From assembly GCA_012522585.1 (NCBI GenBank), contig JAAYKD010000051.1:1-46363 (forward strand): 46,363 nucleotides of DNA, in the 5' to 3' direction. Source of the stretch: Bacillota bacterium. GTDB taxonomy: Bacteria; Bacillota; JAAYKD01. Every line of letters begins with the position of its first letter. Within the stretch, counting starts at the first letter, position 1. Shown here piece by piece: positions 1-9,505 of this stretch. A program made the position numbers and the translations under genes. The notes under the pieces are model-generated. The model made no database searches, was not told where the DNA came from, and worked only from the letters and a program-made list of their open reading frames with translations.

Positions 1-48
1 CAGCAATGTTTTAAGCGGACTGATACTAATAGATCGAGGGCTTGACCA
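1..48 (+). rRNA. 23S ribosomal RNA, 3' end (partial, cut by window edge)
   Basis: Terminal 23S-like sequence ...ACTGATACTAATAGATCGAGGGCTTGACC, followed by a short spacer and 5S. Confidence 0.85.
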
Positions 49-181
49 TTAACAAAATTTGTTTACAAGTTAATCGTTAAGGTGAAAGTAGCCCAATTAC
101 TAAGACTGAAGTGAATTTTTCAAAACTTTCTATGCAATTTTCAGGGTGAAGGTTAATACTTTCAACTTGACAATAGAATAG

Positions 182-298
<117 letters not shown>

Positions 299-303
299 CA
301 TAT

Positions 304-340
304 AAATAAGACCAGTTCATAATGAACTGGTCTTATTTTT
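304..340 (+). terminator. Rho-independent terminator of rRNA operon
   Basis: AATAAGACCAGTTCATAATGAACTGGTCTTATTTTT hairpin plus T-tract directly after 5S. Confidence 0.85.
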
Positions 341-448
341 ATTATAAGGTAGTAATGAGTCTCTGGGACTGACTGCAATGGTGATGCAGTGAATGTAAAA
401 CATTCAGCAAGGACTGAACCATCATTCTTGCTTTAGAGTTGTTATTTG

Positions 449-890
449 TTGCTCCAACATGTTGCCTGTGGCAAGAAGCTTTGCGAGAAGGAGGATGCTC
501 CAGCATGTGCCTTTGGCACAAGCCGGAGTTGCGGAACCGGCTCACTTCGTTTGCCTAAGTTCCTTATAGGACAGTCCCCGATTTGCATTGTTTCTAGTAT
601 GCAGCCTATGGCACATGCCGGAGTTGCGGAACCAGCATACATAGTATGCTTAGACTCCTTATAGTCTGTCTTGGAGATTGCTTCACAATCTTTACATCTT
701 GTTGCAGGCCCTATTTCACCTTAGTGAAATTGAGGGATTAGCCTAGTGCTGCGGCCCTGTCCTGGCGAATGCTTCGCATTCTCTCCATCTTATCAGCCCT
801 TCTTGTCACGACGGCTCTATCTTGGCGAATGCTACAGTTACGGAACCGACCCACTCTGTGTGCCTAAGTTCCTTTTACCCTGTCCCTTGT
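449..890. repeat. Cluster of degenerate interspersed palindromic repeat copies
   Basis: Core CCGGAGTTGCGGAACCGGC/...GCCTAAGTTCCTTATAGGACAGTCCCC at about 495-590; diverged copies at about 595-675 and 829-890; same family in reverse complement at 45768-46150. Confidence 0.75.
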
Positions 891-1076
891 GGCTTATGAC
901 TGTTTATTTTGAATTTCGTAAAAGCCAAAACTTATCATAAGTATTGAAGAAAATATTATGAAATTAACAAACTCAGTGATAAATCCCTAAACTTTCTGAA
1001 GGATTTGCTTTTCTTTAGTCGAATAGGATAATGAGTGAAGGATATATCTAATGACTTTTATCAAAGGGGGAACTAT

Positions 1077-2270
1077 ATGAAAGGAACAAAAGGCAAAGTC
1101 GCTATAATATTAATTTTTTCTCTCTTAATTTCTCTGTTTCCAGTTACTTTAGCTAGAGATAAAATAGCTAATGTTGAATTTATTGCCTCAAGTTTAGATA
1201 AAAACAATAATTTTTCAATAACAATGTCGATAGCCAATGCGAACTTTAATGCTTTTCAATTTGTCTTGCGGTATGATTCAGATTCGATCATGCCAATAAA
1301 TCCTCAAAGCGGACTTAAAGCGGACAGGTTTTCAGATTTCACAGAAAGAAATTTAGCCCTATCAGATGTTTTGAGTGAATTAGCATTGGATCTAGATAAG
1401 GATGCTGCTTTAATAGAATTTACAAATTATTTGACGCCTGGAAAATCCTATAGCTCCGATGGTTCAACAGTTGAAAATATTGTCAGTATAGGAAATGAAC
1501 CTATCGAAATATATAAGTTTCATTTTGAAAAAATCAGTTCAAAAACACCTCTTTTGGAATTAGCAAAACAAGATGAGGTAAAGCCTTGCAGAAACTATTT
1601 ACCTGATGGTGGAGGCATAGCATATGGAGCCAAACTACCTCTAAAAATCACCTTCGACTTAACTGAACTAGAAGGTAAACTATTAGAAGAGGAATATATT
1701 CCACCAACACCTCCAGACGACAGTGATGTTCCGCCCGAAGAGCCTGTGGAGGAAGAACCAAAAAGACCAACTACTTCTACTGAACGTTTAGAAGATACTT
1801 TAGTCTTGCAGATAGGCAATTATGCTGCAGCGCAAAATGGTATTCTATGTCATATATACCCAGGTGAAAAAGATGTTGTCCCTTATATAAAAGATGACCG
1901 TACATTTTTACCCTTTCGCTTTGTTGCTGAAAGCTTGGGCTTTAAAGTTGTTTGGGATGCAAAGACTAAAAGTGTAACTTTCTACGATGAGGAACAGAAA
2001 TTGGTTTTGGTTGTAGGCGAGAAGGACTATACTAAAAATGGTGAGCTATATTCTATGGATGTAGCCCCTGAGATAATGAATGATCGAACTATGGTCCCTA
2101 TCCGCTTTGTGGCCGAAGCTCTAGGTTTTGCCGTGGAATGGGATTCTATTTCAAAAATGGTGTTCATAACCAAAGAAGAATTACCCTGGTTATTAGATGA
2201 CGAAATAGAAGTAGAAGCTACTTCAGAAATTGCCCTTATTATTTCCCCATTGATTAGAGATTTTGTTTAG
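1077..2270 (+). CDS. Secreted protein with cohesin-like N-terminal region and C-terminal copper amine oxidase N-terminal-like (stalk) domains
   Basis: Signal peptide; NFNAFQFVLRYDSDSIMPI resembles a cohesin strand; DRTFLPFRFVAESLGFKVVWD and DRTMVPIRFVAEALGFAVEWD repeats typical of Cu_amine_oxidN1; RBS AAAGGGGG before ATG at 1077 (ORF track starts at 1035). Confidence 0.75.
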   Translation: MKGTKGKVAIILIFSLLISLFPVTLARDKIANVEFIASSLDKNNNFSITMSIANANFNAFQFVLRYDSDSIMPINPQSGLKADRFSDFTERNLALSDVLSELALDLDKDAALIEFTNYLTPGKSYSSDGSTVENIVSIGNEPIEIYKFHFEKISSKTPLLELAKQDEVKPCRNYLPDGGGIAYGAKLPLKITFDLTELEGKLLEEEYIPPTPPDDSDVPPEEPVEEEPKRPTTSTERLEDTLVLQIGNYAAAQNGILCHIYPGEKDVVPYIKDDRTFLPFRFVAESLGFKVVWDAKTKSVTFYDEEQKLVLVVGEKDYTKNGELYSMDVAPEIMNDRTMVPIRFVAEALGFAVEWDSISKMVFITKEELPWLLDDEIEVEATSEIALIISPLIRDFV

Positions 2271-2284
2271 AGGAGGGATCATAA

Positions 2285-3130
2285 ATGAAAAAAATTAGAC
2301 CCTTGTTATTTTTCTTTATTTTATCAGTTTTCCTCTTTTCTTTTTCTATTTTGGCAACAACAATTACTTTGGAAGGAGTTGAAATAGATAGTTCAAAATT
2401 GCTCGTGCCTGATGAAAACTGGAAATACAGTTTGATTTACCAAGAAGAAAGCCCTGAGGAATTGAGCGATGGCCAACAAATTGTAATTTTAGTTGTCAAA
2501 GGTATTGCCAGCGAAATCGGTGGCTTGATAATTTCGGCAGATACCATACAGTATATCGACCAAACTGCTTCTACGGATACCAAGGTTGAGTTTTTAGGTT
2601 TTATGCCTAAGAAAGTACCCAATTGTACTGTTTTATTAGGTGGGATAGCTGGTGGCCCAAAAATAGTCGGTTATATAGAAGCAGAACCGGTTAGTGTAAA
2701 AGGTAAAGTTAAAATTGAGGGTTTAACACCTGCCACAATTGAGCTTGTGGATGAATTTAATCATGTACAATCTTTTTTTAGTGATTTGCCTGCGAAAAAC
2801 TCAGGTATTGCTGATTTTTTGTTAGAAAAGGTTAAGCCAGGAAATTATAGTTTTAAAATCAGCAAGTTTGGACATACTTCTCATTCCCAAACAATAGCCG
2901 TTGAAGAATTTGATTTATATATTGGCTCTTTCATAATTTATGGTGGTGATTTTAACCATAATGGCTCTATAAATGTATATGATTTGGGATTATTACTTGA
3001 TGATTACGGAAAAGATGTTAAAGATGCTTTAAATACAGCATGTGATATCAATGAAAATGGCTCTATAAATGTATATGATTTAAGTATATTTTTGGACAAC
3101 TATGGAAAGCAAAGTATTAAATTAAATTAA
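2285..3130 (+). CDS. Secreted dockerin-containing protein with carboxypeptidase-regulatory/PEGA-like domain
   Basis: Signal peptide; C-terminal duplicated DFNHNGSINVYDLGLLLDDYGK...DINENGSINVYDLSIFLDNYGK (type I dockerin Ca-binding repeats). Confidence 0.85.
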   Translation: MKKIRPLLFFFILSVFLFSFSILATTITLEGVEIDSSKLLVPDENWKYSLIYQEESPEELSDGQQIVILVVKGIASEIGGLIISADTIQYIDQTASTDTKVEFLGFMPKKVPNCTVLLGGIAGGPKIVGYIEAEPVSVKGKVKIEGLTPATIELVDEFNHVQSFFSDLPAKNSGIADFLLEKVKPGNYSFKISKFGHTSHSQTIAVEEFDLYIGSFIIYGGDFNHNGSINVYDLGLLLDDYGKDVKDALNTACDINENGSINVYDLSIFLDNYGKQSIKLN

Positions 3131-3142
3131 GGTGGTGCTATA

Positions 3143-6100
3143 ATGAGGAATAAAAAATATAGTCTTTTGTTTTTAATGTTGATATTGTCAATTTTGTTGG
3201 CTAATTTTGTTAGTGCACAAACCAAACCTCAGATAAAAGTTGAAACTAATTCTATTGAGGGTGTTGAAAATGCTTATTCAATGGTCTTTAGTGTTGAGCC
3301 TAAAAGTCTAAATTCTTCAGTTAATTTATTATCGACGGTGGTTTCTTTTGATAATACTGTTATTCAACCTATTAGAATTTTGAAAAGCGGACCTAGCGAT
3401 GTTAACATAGAAAATAACTCTGAAATTAAAACTTGTTTTCAAGTTTTAGCTGAATATGATATTGAATTAGAGTTTGAAACCTCAAAAGCAAGATGGGAAA
3501 TAGATGAAAAGAAACAAAGAACTGCTTTCGATTATGTTTTAACTCAAGCTTCTGACGGGAATTATACTCAGCGTGGCCCTCAAGATATGTTTGCCTTCAA
3601 TTTTCGATTAGCTGATGATAAAACTGTAAATGATTTAAAAAAAGGAACAATTAAAATTGAAACCGATCGAAGTGAAGGTGGCTTCTTGGCATCATTTTAC
3701 CCAGATCCTGAGGAAAGAAACGGAATTTTCCTTAAAGAAATAGACGCAACGGAGTTCTTTTACCCCAAAATTGATGGCAAAAATGAAGCAGATTTAATAA
3801 AATTCGATTATCCAAATAGCACAAAAACTATTTTAGGAAAAATTCAATTATCGGTAGAAAATGATGTTGATACAGTTTATATTCCTGCAGATGCTGAAAC
3901 TGAGCCTAACAAATTAAAGATTACTGCCAAACTATTCGACGAAGATGGCGACGATTATGAGTTGAAAGGTGAGGTTCTTTGGTCTGTAGTAGCTTCTGGA
4001 CCAAAAAATGTAGTGCTAGATGGCGATAATCCATTAGAGCAGCTTCTTGTTATAAACCCAGGTGAGGAAGAAGGAACAGTAACAATCAATGTAACAATTG
4101 AAGGAAAAACAGCATCGATAACTCTTGATGTTGAAAGATATGCTTCAGTGGTAACAGATATTAAGTTTTACTATAGTGACGAGGAAATTGTTGATTCATT
4201 TGAATTTGAAATACCCTCTGGTAGCCTGGCAAGTATTAGAACAGCTTTGATAGCTATAGCCTATGATCAATACGGTTTTGGCATGAGCAATCAAACAATT
4301 ACTTGGATCTTTCCTAATACTACTAATGTAATCTTCGAGCATGAAAATGCTGGTAGAGAATTTTATTTTAAAGTTGATCAGACAGCCCAAGCATATAAAT
4401 ACGATGTAACAGCAAAAGTTGGTGACGTGGAGAGAGATTTAGAAATCCGTTTTACGAAACTCGTTTCAGCCTTAAAAGATTCGATAGAATTTCCTGTAAC
4501 TAAATACACGGGGTCAAAATTGATGCCGAAACCCACTATTAAAGACGGAGATTATACTCTCGAAGAGAATAAAGATTATACAGTTGATTATCCTTTCGAT
4601 ATCATTGATGTTAAAAAAGATGGAGATTATATTATTGTCACAGGTCTAGATCTATATAAAGGCGATTTTGATCCAGTTGTATATGTTACCAAAGCAACTT
4701 ACTCAGGCGAATTAAAATATAGTACATTTGTTGTCAGCAATACCGATGCTACTGGCAAGACATACAATTTGCGAGAAAAGGTTGAAGAAGTGGCAGGTTT
4801 CAAGAATTTGAAATTTAAAAATCCAACCTACGTAGCAACAGGTCTTTTAACGGGTAGTCCAAGTGTGACAGAGCTGGGTATCTTAACTTTTGACGTAACC
4901 TCACAGACAGCTGGACAAAGTGGTCAGATTAAAGTCACTGTGGAAAATCAAAACTATGAAGATGTAGAAGTTTTGTTAACAGTTACAACCACCGATGTTG
5001 ATCCGGTGTGGACAGCTGTTGATACTTTATTTAAAACTCCCGAATACGTTTATGGAGATCAAAACGATAAGATTAATTTGCCCAGCAGTGGAACGGCCAA
5101 AGCTGGAGATGAAATTCTAGAAGGAAGCTTCAGTTATAAAGATGGCGCAACAATTCAAGATAGCGGTAGCAAAACCATTGCTGTCGTCTTTACTGTTACT
5201 ACAGATGGTCAATACAAAGGTGTGACTATTGAAAAGAATTACACTGTAAATATTGCACCTAAACCGATAACTGTTGTTGCTGATGATAAAGTCAAGAAAT
5301 ACGGTGAAGATAATCCAGCATTGACTTTTTCGGTAAACTCAGGCGATTTAGTTGGTAACGATACTGAAACGATCATTAAAGATGGTTTGACTCTGAGCAC
5401 AAAAGCAGGTAAAACTAGCGATGTAGGTGTGTATGATATAACAGGTGAAGACTCAGATCCCAATGATAATTATGTGATTACAGTGACAAAAGGAAAACTG
5501 ACTATCGATAAAGCAACAATAACAAAAATTAATACAGATATGCCTTCTTATTCAGAATTGGCAAATCATCCTAAGAACACAGATTTAAACAAACTTAAAG
5601 AGCTTGTCGTTTTAAATAAAGTTGAAGCTGTTTACGGTTCAAACAACAATGTTGATATATCTGTTACCTGGGATTATGTTGAGGGAACTACCTTTGATAT
5701 TAAAGGAAAAAATTATAAACTCAATGCTAAGTTTGATGTAGGCAATAACTTTGAACCATATAGCGATGCAAACTATCAAGCAACTATTACTGTAACGCCC
5801 ATAAATGGAACTCTAAAAACCGTCATAGATAAAAACGTTACAATCGCCAAAGCGACTAGGGATGCAGCTAAAGACTATGAGGATTTTGACCTACCGGATG
5901 AGCTTGAGTATAATTTGGACAATTCAGTGGGTGACAAAAAATATTCAAGTTTGAAATGGGATATGTCCCTTGATGATTTAAGAGCTATTCCAGTTGACGG
6001 CAGTACTGTAGTGACTTTGGTTCAAAGTACAGACGATGGCAATGTACCTAGCTGGCTGACCATTGACCCTGTTTCCATCACGGTGAACATCACTGAGAAG

Positions 6101-9058
6101 CATGTAATACCTTCTACTGATATTACAGTAGCATCTAAAACAATAACCTATGGTGAGGCTTTTGATCCTGTCGCTGAAAATTCAGCTTCAATCGCTAATG
6201 CAGATGACCACGGAAACCCTGTAGTAACTTATAGCTATACAGTTAAAGCTACAGGTGAAGAGCTATCTGAGCAGCCAAAGGATGCCGGTGAGTATTTACT
6301 GGTAGCCACCTATGAAAGCGATACTCATATAGGGTCAAATAGTGCAGATTTCACCATCAATCCCAAGAAGATTACAGTTATTATTGAAAATCAAGAGCGA
6401 ATTTACGGTGCTGAAAATCCTGAATTGACTTGGAAATTAGATTCAAGCTCAACTCTTGCTTTCGCTGAGGAAGAAAAAGATTTACTGGTGGAATTGACTT
6501 GCTTGGCGGATGAGAAAACCAAAGTAGAAGATTCCCCGGTCGATATTACAGGAGATTCAACCAATACAAACTACAAGATAACATTTGTAGGTGAAACCGA
6601 TCCTACCGATCTTACTGTTAATGTTGGTAAATTGACAATCAATAGGGCTCCTATTGATGCCATGACACCTGTTATCACTACAGTACCGCCAATCTCACCT
6701 GTGCCTATCGGTTACGATTTGATCGCATCTCTCCCCGGGGTTGACGATGCTGAATTGAACTGGCAATGGTACAAAGAAGGAACGCTAATTAGTGGCGAAA
6801 CAAATAAAGCCTATACTGTGAAAATAGAAGATTCCAACAAAGAATTCACAGTCAAAGCCATAGCCAAAAAGATCAACTATGAGAAAACCTCACTACCCAG
6901 CGATTCTATTGCAATCGAAAGAGCTGAAGTCCAAGGTCCAGCAAATATCACAATTTCAAACGATGTGGATCCCTTTGGGAAAATCAGTGTTGGCGATACT
7001 GTCAAAGCTGTAAATATGTTTGTACCTGATGTAGCTAAATCTTTCAGCTATAAATGGTTTATCGATGGACAAGAAGTCGTCGGTGAAACAAGTGAAACTT
7101 ATGTCATTCGACTCGAAGACAGTGACAAAAAGATTTCTGTTGAGATAAATGTTGAAGACGATTATCAAGGAAGCTCTAAATCGGCAGAATTTGAAATCGG
7201 CAAAATGATTCTTGATACATCTTTTACAATCGATGATCCAGGTGTATTAACGCCTGGCGTAGACGATCAGCTCAATGTTGACGTAAGCGGTTTAAAGGTG
7301 GCAGGAAAATATATCCATATAGACCAAGATTTCACCATCGTTTGGTTGCGTAACGGTCAACCAATTCAAGGTGAAACAGAGGATTCCTACACTTTGAAGA
7401 AAGAAGATCTAGGTCAAACAGTAGCTGTTAAATTAGTCGCTGCAGGCGATTATACAGGTGAAGGTTTTGCTACAAACAGTTTCACAATTGCTGCAGCTAA
7501 ACCAGAAGATCCAACATTCAACGGTAGTGCTGACGATCGAGTGATCAATGTTTATTGGAGCGAACCTTTCGACAACGGAAGCCCCATTACCCACTACACA
7601 TTGCAACTCGACACAGAGAACCCAATAGTCATTGCAGCAGGAATAACTCGTCATCAGTTCAAGAATCTCAAGAACGGGCAGAAATACGATGTTTATTTAA
7701 CCGCTCATAACTTAATCGGTGATAGTGCTACAGTGACCAGAAGCTTTACCCCGGTCGAGCCGGAAGAAGAATATGTTCCGGTACTACCGCCTAAACCTCC
7801 TGTAGATGAAGTGCCGGTACTTATTGACGGTCAAGAAAAGCAATTGGCAACTCAAGAAGAGAAAACATCCGAAACTGGTAAAACAGAGACCATCATCACA
7901 GTAAGTGAAGATATTGAAGAAGCTCTGGATGAAGCAAGTGCAGCCGAACCTAAGGTTGGCCTTGAATTCACTAAGCCTGCCGATACCTACACTTCTGTTT
8001 TGCCGGCCAAGGGTGCCAAGGCCATGAAGGGCAAAGGCACAGTTTTAGAAATCAAGACTCCGGAGGCAATTTTTGAACTGCCTCTCGACAAAATGGATCT
8101 TGAGGAAAAACTGGAAGAACTCTATCCAGAAGCTGATTTAGCAGATCTGAGAGTTATAGTCACAATCGGTGAAGCCGACGAAGAGACTGTAGCTGAGGTA
8201 GAAAAAATCTTAGAAACTGCCGGGTTAAACCAGGTTGCTACTCCGGTCAGATTTAAAGTTAGCGCCGAATACGAAGATGAAATCCAAGAAATTGGTGAAT
8301 TGACTGGCTTTGCAACCAGAACAATCATTTTGCCTGAAGGAACCGATCCAACTCTCGTCACGACAGCAGTAACTGTCGACAAAGAAGGAAACGTTTTCCA
8401 TCTGCCAACCCAAGTTATCGAGGTAGATGGTCAGATTCAGGTTAGAGTCAATGCTTTCTTCGATGCCGACTATACAGTGATCTATAACACCAAGACCTTT
8501 GCTGATATTGAGACTCATTGGGCCAAAGAATCCATTGAAGATATGGCAGCTCGCTTGATTGTCAACGGTGTCAACCAAGAGAATTATGAACCCAAGCGGG
8601 ATATTACCCGAGCAGAATTTGCTGCTATAATCATCAGAAGCTTAGGCCTCAAGCCTGAGATGTCTGATCAGGTCTTCAGTGATGTAGAACTGGATAAATG
8701 GTATGCCGATGTGGTCTATACAGCGGTTAAACATGGACTCATTCAAGGCTACGCTGATGGAACATTCGATCCTGATGCACCTATCACCCGTGAACAGGCC
8801 ATGACCATCATCTGGAGAGCTATGAAGCTGACCATCTTAAGAACCGATTATACAGCTGAAGAAGCCGATCTAATTATCGGTGTATTCAAAGACAATGACG
8901 AAGTGGCTAAATATGCTCAAGAAGCAATTGCCGCTTGTGTCGATAACGGAATTGTTCAAGGCCGTAGTCAAGATGAAATTGACGCCAAAGAAAGCATCAC
9001 TAGAGCTGAAGTAGCAGTTCTGGTTCAACGCATGCTGGAAACTGCCAATTTAATCTAA
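3143..9058 (+). CDS. Giant S-layer-anchored surface protein (cohesin-like N-terminus, Ig-like/MBG domains, FN3, three SLH domains)
   Basis: Signal peptide; MBG-like KPITVVADDKVKKYGEDNPALTF and KKITVIIENQERIYGAENPELTW; FN3 PEDPTFNGSADDRVINVYWSEPFDNGSPITHYTL; C-terminal SLH motifs ITRAEFAAIIIRSLG, YADGTFDPDAPITREQAMTIIWRAM, ITRAEVAVLVQRML. Confidence 0.9.
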   Translation: MRNKKYSLLFLMLILSILLANFVSAQTKPQIKVETNSIEGVENAYSMVFSVEPKSLNSSVNLLSTVVSFDNTVIQPIRILKSGPSDVNIENNSEIKTCFQVLAEYDIELEFETSKARWEIDEKKQRTAFDYVLTQASDGNYTQRGPQDMFAFNFRLADDKTVNDLKKGTIKIETDRSEGGFLASFYPDPEERNGIFLKEIDATEFFYPKIDGKNEADLIKFDYPNSTKTILGKIQLSVENDVDTVYIPADAETEPNKLKITAKLFDEDGDDYELKGEVLWSVVASGPKNVVLDGDNPLEQLLVINPGEEEGTVTINVTIEGKTASITLDVERYASVVTDIKFYYSDEEIVDSFEFEIPSGSLASIRTALIAIAYDQYGFGMSNQTITWIFPNTTNVIFEHENAGREFYFKVDQTAQAYKYDVTAKVGDVERDLEIRFTKLVSALKDSIEFPVTKYTGSKLMPKPTIKDGDYTLEENKDYTVDYPFDIIDVKKDGDYIIVTGLDLYKGDFDPVVYVTKATYSGELKYSTFVVSNTDATGKTYNLREKVEEVAGFKNLKFKNPTYVATGLLTGSPSVTELGILTFDVTSQTAGQSGQIKVTVENQNYEDVEVLLTVTTTDVDPVWTAVDTLFKTPEYVYGDQNDKINLPSSGTAKAGDEILEGSFSYKDGATIQDSGSKTIAVVFTVTTDGQYKGVTIEKNYTVNIAPKPITVVADDKVKKYGEDNPALTFSVNSGDLVGNDTETIIKDGLTLSTKAGKTSDVGVYDITGEDSDPNDNYVITVTKGKLTIDKATITKINTDMPSYSELANHPKNTDLNKLKELVVLNKVEAVYGSNNNVDISVTWDYVEGTTFDIKGKNYKLNAKFDVGNNFEPYSDANYQATITVTPINGTLKTVIDKNVTIAKATRDAAKDYEDFDLPDELEYNLDNSVGDKKYSSLKWDMSLDDLRAIPVDGSTVVTLVQSTDDGNVPSWLTIDPVSITVNITEKHVIPSTDITVASKTITYGEAFDPVAENSASIANADDHGNPVVTYSYTVKATGEELSEQPKDAGEYLLVATYESDTHIGSNSADFTINPKKITVIIENQERIYGAENPELTWKLDSSSTLAFAEEEKDLLVELTCLADEKTKVEDSPVDITGDSTNTNYKITFVGETDPTDLTVNVGKLTINRAPIDAMTPVITTVPPISPVPIGYDLIASLPGVDDAELNWQWYKEGTLISGETNKAYTVKIEDSNKEFTVKAIAKKINYEKTSLPSDSIAIERAEVQGPANITISNDVDPFGKISVGDTVKAVNMFVPDVAKSFSYKWFIDGQEVVGETSETYVIRLEDSDKKISVEINVEDDYQGSSKSAEFEIGKMILDTSFTIDDPGVLTPGVDDQLNVDVSGLKVAGKYIHIDQDFTIVWLRNGQPIQGETEDSYTLKKEDLGQTVAVKLVAAGDYTGEGFATNSFTIAAAKPEDPTFNGSADDRVINVYWSEPFDNGSPITHYTLQLDTENPIVIAAGITRHQFKNLKNGQKYDVYLTAHNLIGDSATVTRSFTPVEPEEEYVPVLPPKPPVDEVPVLIDGQEKQLATQEEKTSETGKTETIITVSEDIEEALDEASAAEPKVGLEFTKPADTYTSVLPAKGAKAMKGKGTVLEIKTPEAIFELPLDKMDLEEKLEELYPEADLADLRVIVTIGEADEETVAEVEKILETAGLNQVATPVRFKVSAEYEDEIQEIGELTGFATRTIILPEGTDPTLVTTAVTVDKEGNVFHLPTQVIEVDGQIQVRVNAFFDADYTVIYNTKTFADIETHWAKESIEDMAARLIVNGVNQENYEPKRDITRAEFAAIIIRSLGLKPEMSDQVFSDVELDKWYADVVYTAVKHGLIQGYADGTFDPDAPITREQAMTIIWRAMKLTILRTDYTAEEADLIIGVFKDNDEVAKYAQEAIAACVDNGIVQGRSQDEIDAKESITRAEVAVLVQRMLETANLI

Positions 9059-9097
9059 ACTACAGTCAGCGATTTAAAAGTATCACTAAAAGAACTG

Positions 9098-9131
9098 AGA
9101 GCTGCCGGGAATTTCCCGGCAGCTCTTTTTA
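9098..9131 (+). terminator. Rho-independent terminator after SLH protein gene
   Basis: AGAGCTGCCGGGAA/TTTCCCGGCAGCTCT hairpin followed by TTTTT. Confidence 0.9.
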
Positions 9132-9505
9132 TTTATGCTAACTCCAAAAACGAAGTTTATTTTGTAGTTTATTCTTTAAGTGCCTAAATTCTTTAGAGGA
9201 TAGGCAACAATGTGATTGATAGGTCTAGTGTGTTTGGCAATAGATAAATACAATTTTTGGCAATCAGAAGAGCAATTGGACTAATTGCCAGCACTAGCCT
9301 TATTTTATTAGTTAATTAATCATTCGACAGATTTGGCTGGTAAACATTACCTTGTGAGGATTAAGCAATAGCGGTTTTCCTTTTGCCGGCCAGATAAGTC
9401 TCTTCAACTTAAAGAAATTCGTCTAGATTCAACATAAAGAAGATATTTAGCAGGATTTTTCTTGCATTAGGAAGAAGTTGAGACTGTATAAATAAAAGGG
9501 TAGGA

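Noticed and set aside
442-664. ORFs within the left repeat cluster (e.g. 446..664 +, 442..642 -)
   Set aside because: They translate the interspersed repeat (PACAFGTSRSCGTGSLRLPKFLIGQSP), have no RBS or family similarity, and mirror the spurious ORF at 45805..46050
8122-8578. Antisense ORFs inside the SLH gene (8122..8382, 8225..8578)
   Set aside because: Shadow ORFs of a well supported CDS, no start context or domain similarity
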